Assembly: GCF_036013525.1 (NCBI RefSeq)
Contig: NZ_CP107853.1
Coordinates: 4,154,001 to 4,218,000, forward strand
Origin: Nonomuraea sp. NBC_00507
Lineage (GTDB): Bacteria > Actinomycetota > Actinomycetes > Streptosporangiales > Streptosporangiaceae
Reading direction: 5' to 3'
Length of the DNA stretch: 64,000 nucleotides
Both the position numbers and the translations under genes were made by a program. Below the pieces are notes generated by a model that made no database searches, was not told the origin of the DNA, and saw nothing but the letters and a program-made list of their open reading frames with translations. Positions 9,787 to 17,466 of the stretch are shown one piece after another. The first letter of the stretch is position 1. Every line of letters begins with the position of its first letter.

Positions 9787-11662
9787 CGAACATCACGCGG
9801 TGGCCGAACTGGATCTCCAGATACTTGGTCTTGCCCCGGACCACCTTGTGGTCCTCCAGGTTGAACGTGACCGCGCGGTAGTACTCCGTGGCCACCGGCC
9901 CGGCGAGGGTGTACTTCTCGCCTGCCGAGAACGTGTACTGCAGCGGGGTCACGGCCTGGTAGGGGATGCCCGCCGGGTACGCCTCCTGCTCCGGGTACGC
10001 CCTGCCGTACACCGGGACGGTCGCTTTGCCCGGCTTCGGGGTCACGACCAGGCCCATGGACGGGATGGCGGTCGGCGCGCCGGCCGGGTTGTGGAACCAC
10101 GCCTTCTGGCCGAGATACCAGATCGCCGTCCAGTCGCCCTGGCGGTCGGCCACGGCGAAGCGCTGGCCGGTGCTGGCGCGGGCGCTGTGGTCGTAGACGC
10201 TGTAGAGGGACTCGCCCGTGGGGTGCTTGCCGATGTCCTTGACCAGCGGCGCGTCGGCGCGTGGCTCGGTACGCAGCCAGACGGTGCCGGCGGGCAGCGG
10301 CGGGCAGGCGGCTGACGGGTTCTTGCGGTCGCAGCCATAGAAGTACGGCTTGTTCGTGGCGAAGTCCGGCTTGATCATGATCGACCCGGCCCGCGGCCCG
10401 CCGAACTGGTGCAGTGGCGCGCCCATCAGCTGGAAGTAGTGCGCCCAGTCCCAGAACGGGCCGGGGTCCTCGTGCATGCCCCTGACCGTCGTCGGAAGCG
10501 TGCCGGGCACGTTGTCGTGGCCCAGGATGTGGGCGCGGTCCAGCGGCACGCCGTGCCGGAGCGCCAGGTAGCGGACCAGGCGGGCGGACGAGCGGTACAT
10601 CGCCTCGGTGTACCAGGTGCTGCCCTCGGCCAGGAAGCCCTCGTGCTCGATGCCGATGGACTTGGCGTTGATGTACCAGTTGCCGGCCTGCCAGGCGACG
10701 TCCTTGCTCTTGATGTGCTGGGCGATGTGGCCGTCGGCGGAGCGGATGGAGTATTGCCAGCTCGCGCGGTAGTTCGGGTCCTGGTTGAGGCGGATGGAGG
10801 GCAGGAAATATCCCTCCATGTCGTGAATGATGATGTAGTCGATCTTCTGGCTGACCGGCCGGTTCGCCAGGTCGTAGTGCCCGTAATTGCCATTGGGCAA
10901 CTGCTGGTAAGCCGAGGGGATCCACTCGCAGGAGACCGAGGCGGGGCACTCGACGCCGTCGGCCCGCGGCGGGCGCAGGCCGAGCTTCTCCAGCCACTTC
11001 TCGATCTTCACCAGGCCGGGCACGGCCGGCAGCCGGACCCGCTCCCCGTCGTCGGTGGTCCGCTCGGCGCCTTCCTTGATCGTGGTGAAGACCTCGTCGG
11101 CGAAGAACTTGGCGGCGGCGGCCTCCTCGGCGCCCGAGTATTTGGCCACGGCGCCGTACCACTCGCCCGGGTCGTCGCTCAGCGGCGCGCCGAGCGCCTT
11201 CTGATAGTCGGCCAGCAGCGCCGCGCCGCCCCGGATGTTGGCGGCGTCGTCCGTACGCAGCCGCTCGTTGCTCTCGCCGGTCAGCTCGGCCGCCCGCTCC
11301 ATGGTGCGTAGGGAGGCGGGGATCTCGGCGGGCTCAGGCTGCTCTTCGGGTTCGGGCAGCGGCCGGCTCTCGTCGCCGCGGGCGTCCTCCTCACCCTCGT
11401 GGTGATGGTTGGACCCGGTGTACGCGGCCGCGTCGGTCAGGTGCATGGGCCCGAACCCGGCGTCGCTGGAAGGCTGGCCGGCGTGGGCGTCCCAGCGCGA
11501 CTCCAGGTAGGAGACGCCGAGCAGAACGCTCTGCGGGACCTGGAACTCCTCGGCTGCGGCGGCGAAGGCCTGCTGGCGGTCGGCGGGCTCCTGGGCGCGG
11601 GCGGCGGTGACGTTCGTTAAGGGCAGGATGGCGACCACGGCGATCGCCAGTAATCTGCGCAT
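9749..11662 (-). CDS. Secreted N-acetylmuramoyl-L-alanine amidase (Amidase_2/PGRP type)
   Basis: This 637-residue exported protein is predicted to cleave the lactyl amide between MurNAc and the stem peptide. Residues 1-23 form a Sec signal peptide (cleavage near ARAQ). Residues ~28-80 resemble a lysozyme/SLT-like domain (VLLGVSYLESRWDAHAG, GFGPMHLTDAAAY). The Amidase_2 domain spans ~265-395, with candidate zinc ligands His280 (YIIIHDMEGY) and His382 (HILGHDNVPG) and a GIEHEG motif. The C-terminal ~200 residues look like SH3-type beta domains. The ATG at 11662 has a GAGGAG ribosome site. It is convergent with the RpiR-type gene, and the two coding regions overlap for 38 bases (9749-9786). Activity of the SLT-like portion is uncertain. 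Confidence 0.9.
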   Translation of the reverse strand: MRRLLAIAVVAILPLTNVTAARAQEPADRQQAFAAAAEEFQVPQSVLLGVSYLESRWDAHAGQPSSDAGFGPMHLTDAAAYTGSNHHHEGEEDARGDESRPLPEPEEQPEPAEIPASLRTMERAAELTGESNERLRTDDAANIRGGAALLADYQKALGAPLSDDPGEWYGAVAKYSGAEEAAAAKFFADEVFTTIKEGAERTTDDGERVRLPAVPGLVKIEKWLEKLGLRPPRADGVECPASVSCEWIPSAYQQLPNGNYGHYDLANRPVSQKIDYIIIHDMEGYFLPSIRLNQDPNYRASWQYSIRSADGHIAQHIKSKDVAWQAGNWYINAKSIGIEHEGFLAEGSTWYTEAMYRSSARLVRYLALRHGVPLDRAHILGHDNVPGTLPTTVRGMHEDPGPFWDWAHYFQLMGAPLHQFGGPRAGSIMIKPDFATNKPYFYGCDRKNPSAACPPLPAGTVWLRTEPRADAPLVKDIGKHPTGESLYSVYDHSARASTGQRFAVADRQGDWTAIWYLGQKAWFHNPAGAPTAIPSMGLVVTPKPGKATVPVYGRAYPEQEAYPAGIPYQAVTPLQYTFSAGEKYTLAGPVATEYYRAVTFNLEDHKVVRGKTKYLEIQFGHRVMFVKADDVQVSFSG

Positions 11663-11731
11663 GAACCACTCCTCAGGGCTGGGGGCGCTGTGGTGGAGTT
11701 CAGCGTCTCAACATTTTCCTTCGCTGACGAG

Positions 11732-11751
11732 ATCTTTGCGAAGATATTTTT
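11732..11751 (+). terminator. Weak hairpin followed by T run
   Basis: ATCTT-TGCG-AAGAT (11732-11745) is followed by A and a T5 run on the plus strand. The stem is only five pairs. No plus-strand gene ends here, so if functional it would stop antisense transcription reading through the amidase gene. It may equally be part of the AT-rich amidase promoter region. Confidence 0.25.
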
Positions 11752-11960
11752 CACTCGTTAACACTCTGTCGGGCCTGCGGGTCGAGGGACTGGATGTGGG
11801 CGTTGGCCACGGCCACGGGCTCGCCATCCGGGCCCAGGAGCTCGCTGGCCATGAAGCACACCTGTCTGCCGCGCCGGACGACCCGACCGTGGCCCACGAG
11901 CCGACCGGGGCGGGCCGGGCGCAGGAACTGGACATGGAGGTCGAGGGTTGGCGTCCCCAC
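11751..11960 (-). pseudogene. C-terminal fragment of a PaaI/4HBT hotdog thioesterase
   Basis: The last ~69 codons (VGTPTLDLHVQFLRPARP, GRVVRRGRQVCFMASELL, GEPVAVANAHI) match the second half of a hotdog-fold acyl-CoA thioesterase. The N-terminal half, with the hotdog helix and active-site region, is missing: upstream in this frame lies the 3' end of the dehydrogenase gene. Full family members are about 130-150 residues. A GTG at 11960 could start a 69-residue product, but no ribosome site is evident. I treat it as a remnant left by a deletion. It sits directly downstream of the dehydrogenase on the same strand, so it may still be transcribed. Confidence 0.6.
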
Positions 11961-11980
11961 CGACAGTTTCCGGCCGTTCG

Positions 11981-12859
11981 TTACGAGGTGCCCGAGAGGC
12001 GTTCGACGCCGCGGAGCAGGGCCGAGTGGTCGAGCCCGCCGTCGCCGTTGGCATTCGCCGCCGCCACGAGCTGGGCCACAAGCGCTCCCAGGGGCAGCAC
12101 GACGCCGGCCTCGCGGGCCGCGGACGTCACGATGCCCATGTCCTTGTGGTGCAGGGCGATGCGGAAGCCGGGCTCGAAGAAGTGGTTCAGCATGTTCGCC
12201 TGCTTCTGCGCCAGCACCGCCGAGTCGGCCAGGCCACCCCCGAGCACCTCCAGCGCCGCCTCGAGGTCCACCCCGTACGCCCGCAGGAACACCACGGCCT
12301 CGGCCAGCGCCTCGATGTTGGCGGCCACAATGAGCTGGTTGGCCGCCTTGACCGTCTGGCCCGCGCCGCTCGGTCCCACGTGGACCACGGTCTTGCCGAC
12401 CGCGTCGAAGATCGGCTTGGCAGCCTCGAAGGCGTCGCCCTCGCCGCCCACCATGATCGACAAAGCGGCATTCCGAGCACCGGCCTCGCCGCCCGAGACC
12501 GGCGCGTCCAGGTAGCGCAGGCCGCGGCGGCCTGCCTCCTCGGCCAGCTCGCGGGTGACGTCGGGGCGGATCGAGGAGAAGTCGATGATCAGCGTGCCGG
12601 GGGCGGCGTGCGCGAACACGCCGTCGTCGCCGGTCAGCACGTCCCGCACGTCCGGGGAGTCGGGAACCATGAGGGCGACGACCTCGGCGCCGGTCACGGC
12701 GTCGGCGATCGAGGCGGCCACCCGGCCCCCGGCCTCGGCCAGGGCCTTGCCCTTCGCCGGTGAGCGGTTGTAGCCGGCCACGCTGTGCCCGGCCCTGACC
12801 AGGTGCACCGCCATGGGGCTGCCCATGATGCCGAGGCCGATGAAGGCAATGGTGCTCAC
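11981..12859 (-). CDS. 2-hydroxy-3-oxopropionate (tartronate semialdehyde) reductase / beta-hydroxyacid dehydrogenase
   Basis: This 292-residue NAD(P)-dependent enzyme of the 3-hydroxyisobutyrate dehydrogenase family has a Rossmann motif (IAFIGLGIMGSPMAVHL), a substrate loop (DAPVSGGEAGARNAALSIM) and the catalytic lysine in GQTVKAANQLI, followed by the all-helical C-terminal domain. The GTG at 12859 is chosen because GGGAGG lies about seven bases upstream. Tartronate semialdehyde reductase is preferred over 3-hydroxyisobutyrate dehydrogenase because the DNA just upstream holds remnants of hydroxypyruvate isomerase, the usual partner in glyoxylate carboligase operons. The downstream DNA carries a thioesterase remnant. 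The substrate is inferred, not shown. Confidence 0.85.
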   Translation of the reverse strand: MSTIAFIGLGIMGSPMAVHLVRAGHSVAGYNRSPAKGKALAEAGGRVAASIADAVTGAEVVALMVPDSPDVRDVLTGDDGVFAHAAPGTLIIDFSSIRPDVTRELAEEAGRRGLRYLDAPVSGGEAGARNAALSIMVGGEGDAFEAAKPIFDAVGKTVVHVGPSGAGQTVKAANQLIVAANIEALAEAVVFLRAYGVDLEAALEVLGGGLADSAVLAQKQANMLNHFFEPGFRIALHHKDMGIVTSAAREAGVVLPLGALVAQLVAAANANGDGGLDHSALLRGVERLSGTS

Positions 12860-12861
12860 GT

Positions 12862-13072
12862 TCGTCCTCCCGCGCGTTGGATGGTCCCCCGACGTATCTG
12901 TCATATCCGTCGGCGTGCAGTTGGTCGATCCACTCCCTGATCGGCAGCGCGCCCGTCCCCGGCTCGCCCCCGCCCGGGGCGTCCCCGGCCACGACACCAG
13001 GCCGCGGTCACCTTCCGGCATGTCACCGGCGAAGAAGTTGAGCCCCGTCCGCCGCAGCGGGACGCTCCACAA
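12862..13072 (-). pseudogene. Eroded hydroxypyruvate isomerase (hyi-like) remnant
   Basis: Two non-contiguous pieces of a hydroxypyruvate isomerase can be read in different frames. The first (about 13063-12975) gives VPLRRTGLNFFAGDMPEGDR and GLVSWPG, which matches the region around residues 50-80 of Hyi (NLPAGDWAAGERG in E. coli). The second (about 12967-12885) gives GEPGTGALPIREWIDQL and HADGYDRYVG, matching the C-terminal region (GEPGTG ... GWVGCEY). The ~125 residues between them are missing and the join is out of frame, so this is a deletion-frameshift pseudogene. It lies immediately upstream of the reductase gene, whose start is intact. The comparison rests on remembered family motifs, not on an alignment. 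Confidence 0.6.
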
Positions 13073-13261
13073 GGGGCAGATCGGTATAGAGGATCGAACA
13101 GTTGACGGTCCACCAGGTCACGTGCCCAGCATCTTAGCGAGGCCGGCGCGACACGCCCTCAGGGGAAGGGGCTTCGTGAAGCGCGGCCGGGACTATGATG
13201 TTGGAAATTAAAGTGGCTCCGGTGTGCGGTTGCTGCTGGGCAAAGCGTTGCGGAGGTGCGC

Positions 13262-13972
13262 ATGCTGGTGTCGCGGTGGGCCCAGGAGACGTTTGGGCAG
13301 CGTGCGCCGGTGATCAGACAGGGGATCGCCGAGGCGCTGTCGGTCGCGCTGGACAATGCCCGCGACGCGCAGACGGCGGCGCAGACCGATCACACGCATC
13401 CGTTCGGGTTCACGCTCATGTCCCGCAAGTTCGAGGCGCTGGCCGAGGCGTTCGAGGACATGGGGGACGTGCGGATCGTCAAGCCCGCAGGGTCGGCGCA
13501 CGAGCTGGTGGTGCTGGACGGCAAGCTGCTGTTCCCATTCCGCTACGCCAAGGACCGCTCGGTGAGCGTGATGAGCGCGCGCATCGGGGAGGGCCGGCCG
13601 TCGGCCCTGGTGCAGGCGCTGTTCAACCGGTTCGGGCCGGAGCCGATGATGCGGCAGCTCGCGCTGGCCGACGTGGCGCCGGTGGCCGAGGCGCTCGGCG
13701 ATCTGCCCAAGGACACCAGCCTGGTTCTGATCGCGTACGCCTGCAACGCGCATGCCGGGCTGCTGGACGCCTGGTGGGGCGAGGCGGAGCTGCTGGACCG
13801 CACTGGGAGCCTGCGCTGGCATCACTGTGAGGAGATCCCGCTGGCCAAGGACGCCGGGGCCGCGCAGACGTCGTTGCCTGGGGTCGCCTTCGATCAGGGC
13901 GTCGTGCCGACGCCGGCGCTCAACCCCCGGGTGCGGCGCGCGTTCAGGGCAGAAGCCGCGAGCGGTGAGTAG
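13262..13972 (+). CDS. Hypothetical protein paired with an XRE-ImmA gene
   Basis: I do not recognise the family. The 236-residue product is soluble, with no signal peptide or membrane segment. It has a mixed alpha/beta pattern with a central stretch (HELVVLDGKLLFPFRYAKD) followed by SVMSARIGEGRPSALVQALF and a C-terminal WWGEAELLD and WHHCEEIPLAKD. An AGE-type pairing of charged residues is common throughout, but no catalytic motif is obvious. ATG 13262 is preferred over the in-frame GTG at 13256 because GGAGG (13252-13256) lies five bases upstream of it. Its stop overlaps the GTG of the next gene by eight bases (13965-13972), so the two are translationally coupled, as in toxin-antitoxin or regulator-effector pairs. 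A function as partner of the peptidase is inference. Confidence 0.75.
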   Translation: MLVSRWAQETFGQRAPVIRQGIAEALSVALDNARDAQTAAQTDHTHPFGFTLMSRKFEALAEAFEDMGDVRIVKPAGSAHELVVLDGKLLFPFRYAKDRSVSVMSARIGEGRPSALVQALFNRFGPEPMMRQLALADVAPVAEALGDLPKDTSLVLIAYACNAHAGLLDAWWGEAELLDRTGSLRWHHCEEIPLAKDAGAAQTSLPGVAFDQGVVPTPALNPRVRRAFRAEAASGE

Positions 13973-15107
13973 TCTCCGACCCGGCACGCCGACCCCGCAG
14001 GCCGTCGCCGACGCGTTCGACGCCACCCGTCTCACCCAGGCCCGCCATCTGGCCGCCCTGACCAAGAAGGAGGTCGCCGAGCACCTCGGCGTCTCTCCCG
14101 CCGCGGTCGGCCAGTACGAGGCAGGCGTCACGCGGCCGCGCCCCGACCTGATTCCGCTGCTGGCCGAGGTCCTCGGGGTCCCTATGGCGTTCTTCCTGCC
14201 CGGGCGCCCGCACGGCAAGCTCGACGGCTCGATGGCGCATTTCCGCAGCCTGCGCTCCACCCGTGCCTACCAGCGGGCCAAGGCCGTCGCGTTCGTCGAG
14301 CAGGTGTGGGAGCTGACCTACGCCCTGGAGAAGCGCATCCAGCTGCCCGCCGTGGACCTGCCCGGGTTCGCGGGCGGCGAGATGCACTCGGCGCTGCCCC
14401 GCGACCCGGCCGGCGCCGCCCGGGCGCTGCGCGCCCACTGGGGGCTGGGCGCCGGCCCGATCAGCCACCTCGTACGCCGCATGGAAGCGCACGGCATCAT
14501 CGTCGCCTTCCCCCGGCACGACCCCGACGCGGTCACCGTCGACGCCTTCTCCACCTCCAGCCTGCCCAGGCCGATCGTCGTGCTGACCCCCAACAGGTTC
14601 GACGACATCTACCGCCACCGCTTCACCGCCGCGCACGAGCTGGGCCACCTCGTCCTGCACGGCGACACCGCCGCCGGGGACACCCTCCAGGAGCGCGAGG
14701 CCGACGCGTTCGCCGCCGAGTTCCTGACGCCGCGCGAGAGCATCCTGCCCCAGTTGCCACTCCGCGCCGACCTGCGCAAGCTTGCCGAATTGCGGCGGAC
14801 GTGGGGCGTGTCGGTCGATTCGCTGCTCTACCGGTGCCGCGAGACGGGGCTGATCTCCGACTCCGCCGCGAGCCGCGCCTACCAGCGCCTGGCCGCGCTG
14901 CGCGACCAGCCGGGCTTCACCAACGAGCCCGTCTCCGGCTACCCGGGCGAACAGCCCGTCCTGCTGGCCCACGCCTTCGACCTGGCCACTCGCGAGGCCG
15001 GCCTGACCGCCGCCACCCTGGCCCGGGAGCTGGCCTGGCCCATCGCCCGCGTGCGCGAGCTCATCGGTCTGCCCGACCAGCGCCCCTCACTCAAGCTGGT
15101 TCTCTAG
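13965..15107 (+). CDS. XRE helix-turn-helix / ImmA-IrrE metallopeptidase fusion
   Basis: This 380-residue protein starts at GTG 13965, within the end of the upstream gene. Residues ~21-75 form an XRE/Cro HTH (LTKKEVAEHLGVSPAAVGQY). The middle carries an ImmA/IrrE (DUF955) zinc peptidase with AAHELGHLVLHG (HExxH at 224-228) and a downstream EREADAFAAEFL motif providing the third ligand. The C-terminal ~90 residues are an alpha-helical tail. Related proteins cleave repressors of mobile elements or stress regulons, and HTH-ImmA fusions also act as antitoxin-like regulators. The overlapping hypothetical upstream gene is the natural candidate partner. No integrase or phage gene is nearby. Confidence 0.88.
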   Translation: MSSLRPGTPTPQAVADAFDATRLTQARHLAALTKKEVAEHLGVSPAAVGQYEAGVTRPRPDLIPLLAEVLGVPMAFFLPGRPHGKLDGSMAHFRSLRSTRAYQRAKAVAFVEQVWELTYALEKRIQLPAVDLPGFAGGEMHSALPRDPAGAARALRAHWGLGAGPISHLVRRMEAHGIIVAFPRHDPDAVTVDAFSTSSLPRPIVVLTPNRFDDIYRHRFTAAHELGHLVLHGDTAAGDTLQEREADAFAAEFLTPRESILPQLPLRADLRKLAELRRTWGVSVDSLLYRCRETGLISDSAASRAYQRLAALRDQPGFTNEPVSGYPGEQPVLLAHAFDLATREAGLTAATLARELAWPIARVRELIGLPDQRPSLKLVL

Positions 15108-15442
15108 ACCCGTGCCCTCCAGTACGAGTGCTTGAGGCGCGAAGCGGCAGGCCGACAGGGAAAGTGTCGCGGGCCGCGGTGCCGCCGCTGACCACCGACG
15201 CCGTGTAGCCCCGCACGCTGCGCGCGGCCATGTACGGCGCCCTGGTCGGCATCCCCGGTGTCCGGTATGAGGCCCACCAACCGCGGTTGATCGCGGTCAG
15301 GAACCACGACGACCCCCGGGTGTACGTCTCCATCAAGAAGGGCCAGATGTTCGGCAAGGGCAGCCTGCTCGCCTCCGGCGGCGTCGACCGGCCGGCCGGC
15401 GGCCCTGACCTGGTCCGTCGAGCAGCGCTGCCGCGGTTCGTG
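15108..15442 (+). other. Intergenic stretch with a possible coding remnant
   Basis: No intact gene is evident in these 335 bases between the convergent XRE-ImmA and DUF4386 genes. On the plus strand a frame interrupted by TAG near 15209 reads PRTLRAAMYGALVGIPGVRY and then VYVSIKKGQMFGKGSL, which is protein-like. It faintly resembles the C-terminal part of actinobacterial CU044_5270-type proteins, which often have an AMYxALAxIPGV segment. The assignment is tentative. No terminator hairpin with a T run is seen. Confidence 0.3.
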
Positions 15443-16087
15443 TCAGGCGTGCACCGGCTGCGGGGGCAGGAGGCGATCACGCAGGACGGCCAGCACCAGG
15501 GCCCACACGCTCCACACCACGTACCCAGCGAAGTTGACCAGGTCCGCACCCGGCACGGCGAGCGGCGTGAGCACGCCGGCGGCTATGGCCACGGCCGAGA
15601 CCACACCGGCCACCGCGAACCAGCGCGGGCGCCGTGGCAGTGCGGCCAGCACCAGCGCCGTCCAGGCGGCGGTGAGCAGGTAGCCGAGGGTCTCGCCGAT
15701 CCCTGTCCCGAGGTAGCCGTGCAGGGCGGCGAACGTCGTCTCAGCGGCGCCCGGATCGGCCGCGTGGGCCAGCGCCGGCACCGCGTACGGCCAGCGCAGC
15801 AGCCCCAGCGCCTGCACCAGGCCGGCGAGCACGCCGACCGGCACGGACAGAGCGGCGGCTGGCCCCGGGGGCAGCAGCCGGCCCAGTAAGACCGCCGCGG
15901 GCACGAGCGCCAGGGCGCTCACCGCCAGCAGCAGGAACCAGCCGGACACCACCGCCTGATTGGCGGCGAACGCGGCCAGGATCCGCCCGGGAGGCTCGGC
16001 GAGCACGCCGGGGTAGTCGAAGGTGGCGGCGAGGCCGGCGAAGGCGAGGTTCGCGGCGACGACGGCGGCGATCAGGGTCCATCTCAT
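15443..16087 (-). CDS. DUF4386-like integral membrane protein
   Basis: The 214-residue protein has about six hydrophobic segments (TLIAAVVAANLAFAGLAATF, SGWFLLLAVSALALVPAAVL and others), with FAALHGYLGTGIGETLGYLL in the middle, a pattern seen in DUF4386 proteins. Its role is unknown. The ATG at 16087 is supported by AGGAG eight bases upstream. It is divergent from a TetR-type gene, and a 40-bp near-perfect palindrome lies in the 58-bp gap, so it is very likely the main target of that repressor. The inducer may be a small lipophilic or toxic compound, as is usual for TetR/membrane-protein pairs, but nothing in the sequence names it. Confidence 0.8.
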   Translation of the reverse strand: MRWTLIAAVVAANLAFAGLAATFDYPGVLAEPPGRILAAFAANQAVVSGWFLLLAVSALALVPAAVLLGRLLPPGPAAALSVPVGVLAGLVQALGLLRWPYAVPALAHAADPGAAETTFAALHGYLGTGIGETLGYLLTAAWTALVLAALPRRPRWFAVAGVVSAVAIAAGVLTPLAVPGADLVNFAGYVVWSVWALVLAVLRDRLLPPQPVHA

Positions 16088-16100
16088 GGCACAGGCTCCT

Positions 16101-16140
16101 AACTCTGAACGGTGTTTAACATTAAACACCGTTTAGAGTT
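16101..16140. promoter_or_regulatory. 40-bp operator palindrome between DUF4386 and TetR genes
   Basis: The arms AACTCTGAACGGTGTTTAA (16101-16119) and TTAAACACCGTTTAGAGTT (16122-16140) pair at 18 of 19 positions around a two-base centre. The right arm ends five bases before the TetR GTG at 16146, and the left arm begins 13 bases from the DUF4386 start. TetR dimers bind such sites, so this is probably the joint operator controlling both genes. Confidence 0.8.
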
Positions 16141-16145
16141 GCCTT

Positions 16146-16772
16146 GTGAAGAGAGGACCTCAACGTTCGGTGGACCAGAAGGCGGTGCTCGACGCCGCCC
16201 TGGAATTGATCGACGCCGGCGGGCTCACCATGCGGGCGCTGGCCACTCGCGTGGGCCTGACGCCCGGCGCGCTGTACACCTACTTCCCGGACCGGGCCGC
16301 GATCGTGACCGCGCTGACCGACCGCCTGCTCGGTGAGGCCGACCTCGGACTGCTGGAGGACGAGGGCCGCCCGCCGGGCGAGCGCATCGCCGCCTTCGCG
16401 CTCAACCTGCGCGAGGTCCTGATGCGTCACCCCGCCGCGGTCCCGTCGATACTCGGCGCCGCCTTCAACGGGCCGGTCGCGCTACGGGTGGGCGAGTCGT
16501 TGCTGGCCGCGCTGCCCGACCCGCGCGCCGCCTACACGGTCATGGTGTACGTCCTGGGCTCGATAGCCCTGGAGGCGGCGGAGGTGCGCGGGCCCGGCCC
16601 CGTGCCGCCGGAGGCCGAGCGGATCGCCGCCCGCCGGGCGGCGTTCGACATCGAACCCGAGGCTTTCCCGCGTACCCACGCCGCCGCGGACGCCATCGCG
16701 GCGTATATCTCGACCGGTCAGTTCCGCTGGGGTCTAGAGCGGGTGCTGGCCGGGTTGGCGGCCGGAAAGTAG
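16146..16772 (+). CDS. TetR/AcrR-family repressor
   Basis: The 208-residue protein has an N-terminal TetR DNA-binding domain (residues ~10-57: AVLDAALELIDAGGLTMRAL, ATRVGLTPGALYTYFPDRAA) and a helical ligand-binding C-terminal domain of the TetR_C type. The GTG at 16146 has no good ribosome site and lies five bases from the operator palindrome, so the message may be leaderless or nearly so. Repression of itself and of the divergent DUF4386 gene is likely. Ten bases after its stop lies the 3' end of a DoxX fragment on the other strand. Confidence 0.9.
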   Translation: MKRGPQRSVDQKAVLDAALELIDAGGLTMRALATRVGLTPGALYTYFPDRAAIVTALTDRLLGEADLGLLEDEGRPPGERIAAFALNLREVLMRHPAAVPSILGAAFNGPVALRVGESLLAALPDPRAAYTVMVYVLGSIALEAAEVRGPGPVPPEAERIAARRAAFDIEPEAFPRTHAAADAIAAYISTGQFRWGLERVLAGLAAGK

Positions 16773-16782
16773 TGCGCCAGGA

Positions 16783-16989
16783 CTAGCTGCCTGCGTCCCT
16801 GGCGTGCGCCTGCGCGAGCCTGGCCAGCGCCAGTGCCCCGATCATGAGACCGAAGTCGCGCAACGCGACGTCGTAGAACCCGGAGAACGTCAGCAGGTTG
16901 ACGATGATCCCGGCGAGCCAGAGGGCGACGACGTACGCCCCGATCCTCGGCGCGAACCCGACCAACAGGCCCGCCAGGATCTCGATCAC
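16783..16989 (-). pseudogene. DoxX-family membrane protein, C-terminal fragment
   Basis: About 68 codons encode the last part of a DoxX-like protein: VIEILAGLLVGFAPRIGAY, VVALWLAGIIVNLLTFSGFY, then LRDFGLMIGALALARLA. Intact DoxX proteins are ~130-150 residues with four helices; the first half is absent. Directly upstream in that direction begins the HTH gene on the opposite strand, so the missing DNA has been replaced or deleted. A GTG at 16989 could start a short product, but this is most likely a remnant. Confidence 0.6.
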
Positions 16990-17007
16990 ACCGACGTCGG
17001 CGCGACG

Positions 17008-17466
17008 GTGAATCCGGTGCGCAGCAGTGCGGGCATCGGAACCCTCGCCGACCCCGTACGCCAGGAGTTGTACCTGTTCGTGTCCGCGCAGCCAGGACCC
17101 GTGAGCCGCGACCAGGCCGCCGAGGCCATCGGGATCGCCCGCCACAAGGCCAAGTTCCATCTCGACAGGCTCGAGTCCGAAGGGCTGCTCGAGGCCGTCT
17201 ACGCCCGGCTCACCGGAAGGACGGGGCTGGGCGCGGGACGCAGCTCGAAGTTGTACCGCCGGGCGGCCCGCGAGTTCGCCGTCTCGTTGCGCCACGCTCT
17301 CGCAGAGGCGCAGCGGGAACTGGTCTGCCACATGAACCACGCTCTGATCACCGGCCTGGTGGAGAGCGTCGCGCCGCCCCAGGTGGAGGCCAGGTGGGAA
17401 CCTGGCGACAACCGCTGCTGCGTGAGCCTGGCCATGGAAGGACAGACGGGCGGCCGGTCCGGCTAG
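17008..17466 (+). CDS. ArsR-like HTH regulator, internally shortened
   Basis: The 152-residue product begins with a winged-helix domain (LADPVRQELYLFVSAQPGPV, DQAAEAIGIARHKAKFHLDR, GRTGLGAGRSSKLYRRAARE). The C-terminal part (ELVCHMNHALITGLVE, WEPGDNRCCVSL) matches the end of a family usually ~220 residues long. The segment between FAVSLRHALAEAQRE and LVCHMN is far too short: about 70-80 residues that normally include an ANCPFHALA-type cysteine motif are missing, yet the frame is kept. The product is probably non-functional or altered. It is divergent from a truncated DoxX fragment, and its TAG shares the palindromic CTAG with the stop of the next gene on the other strand. Confidence 0.65.
   Translation: MNPVRSSAGIGTLADPVRQELYLFVSAQPGPVSRDQAAEAIGIARHKAKFHLDRLESEGLLEAVYARLTGRTGLGAGRSSKLYRRAAREFAVSLRHALAEAQRELVCHMNHALITGLVESVAPPQVEARWEPGDNRCCVSLAMEGQTGGRSG

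Noticed and set aside
15230..15889. Plus-strand open frame crossing the DUF4386 gene
   Set aside because: Only its first ~60 residues look protein-like; the rest is antisense to the membrane-protein gene. Kept only as a possible remnant.
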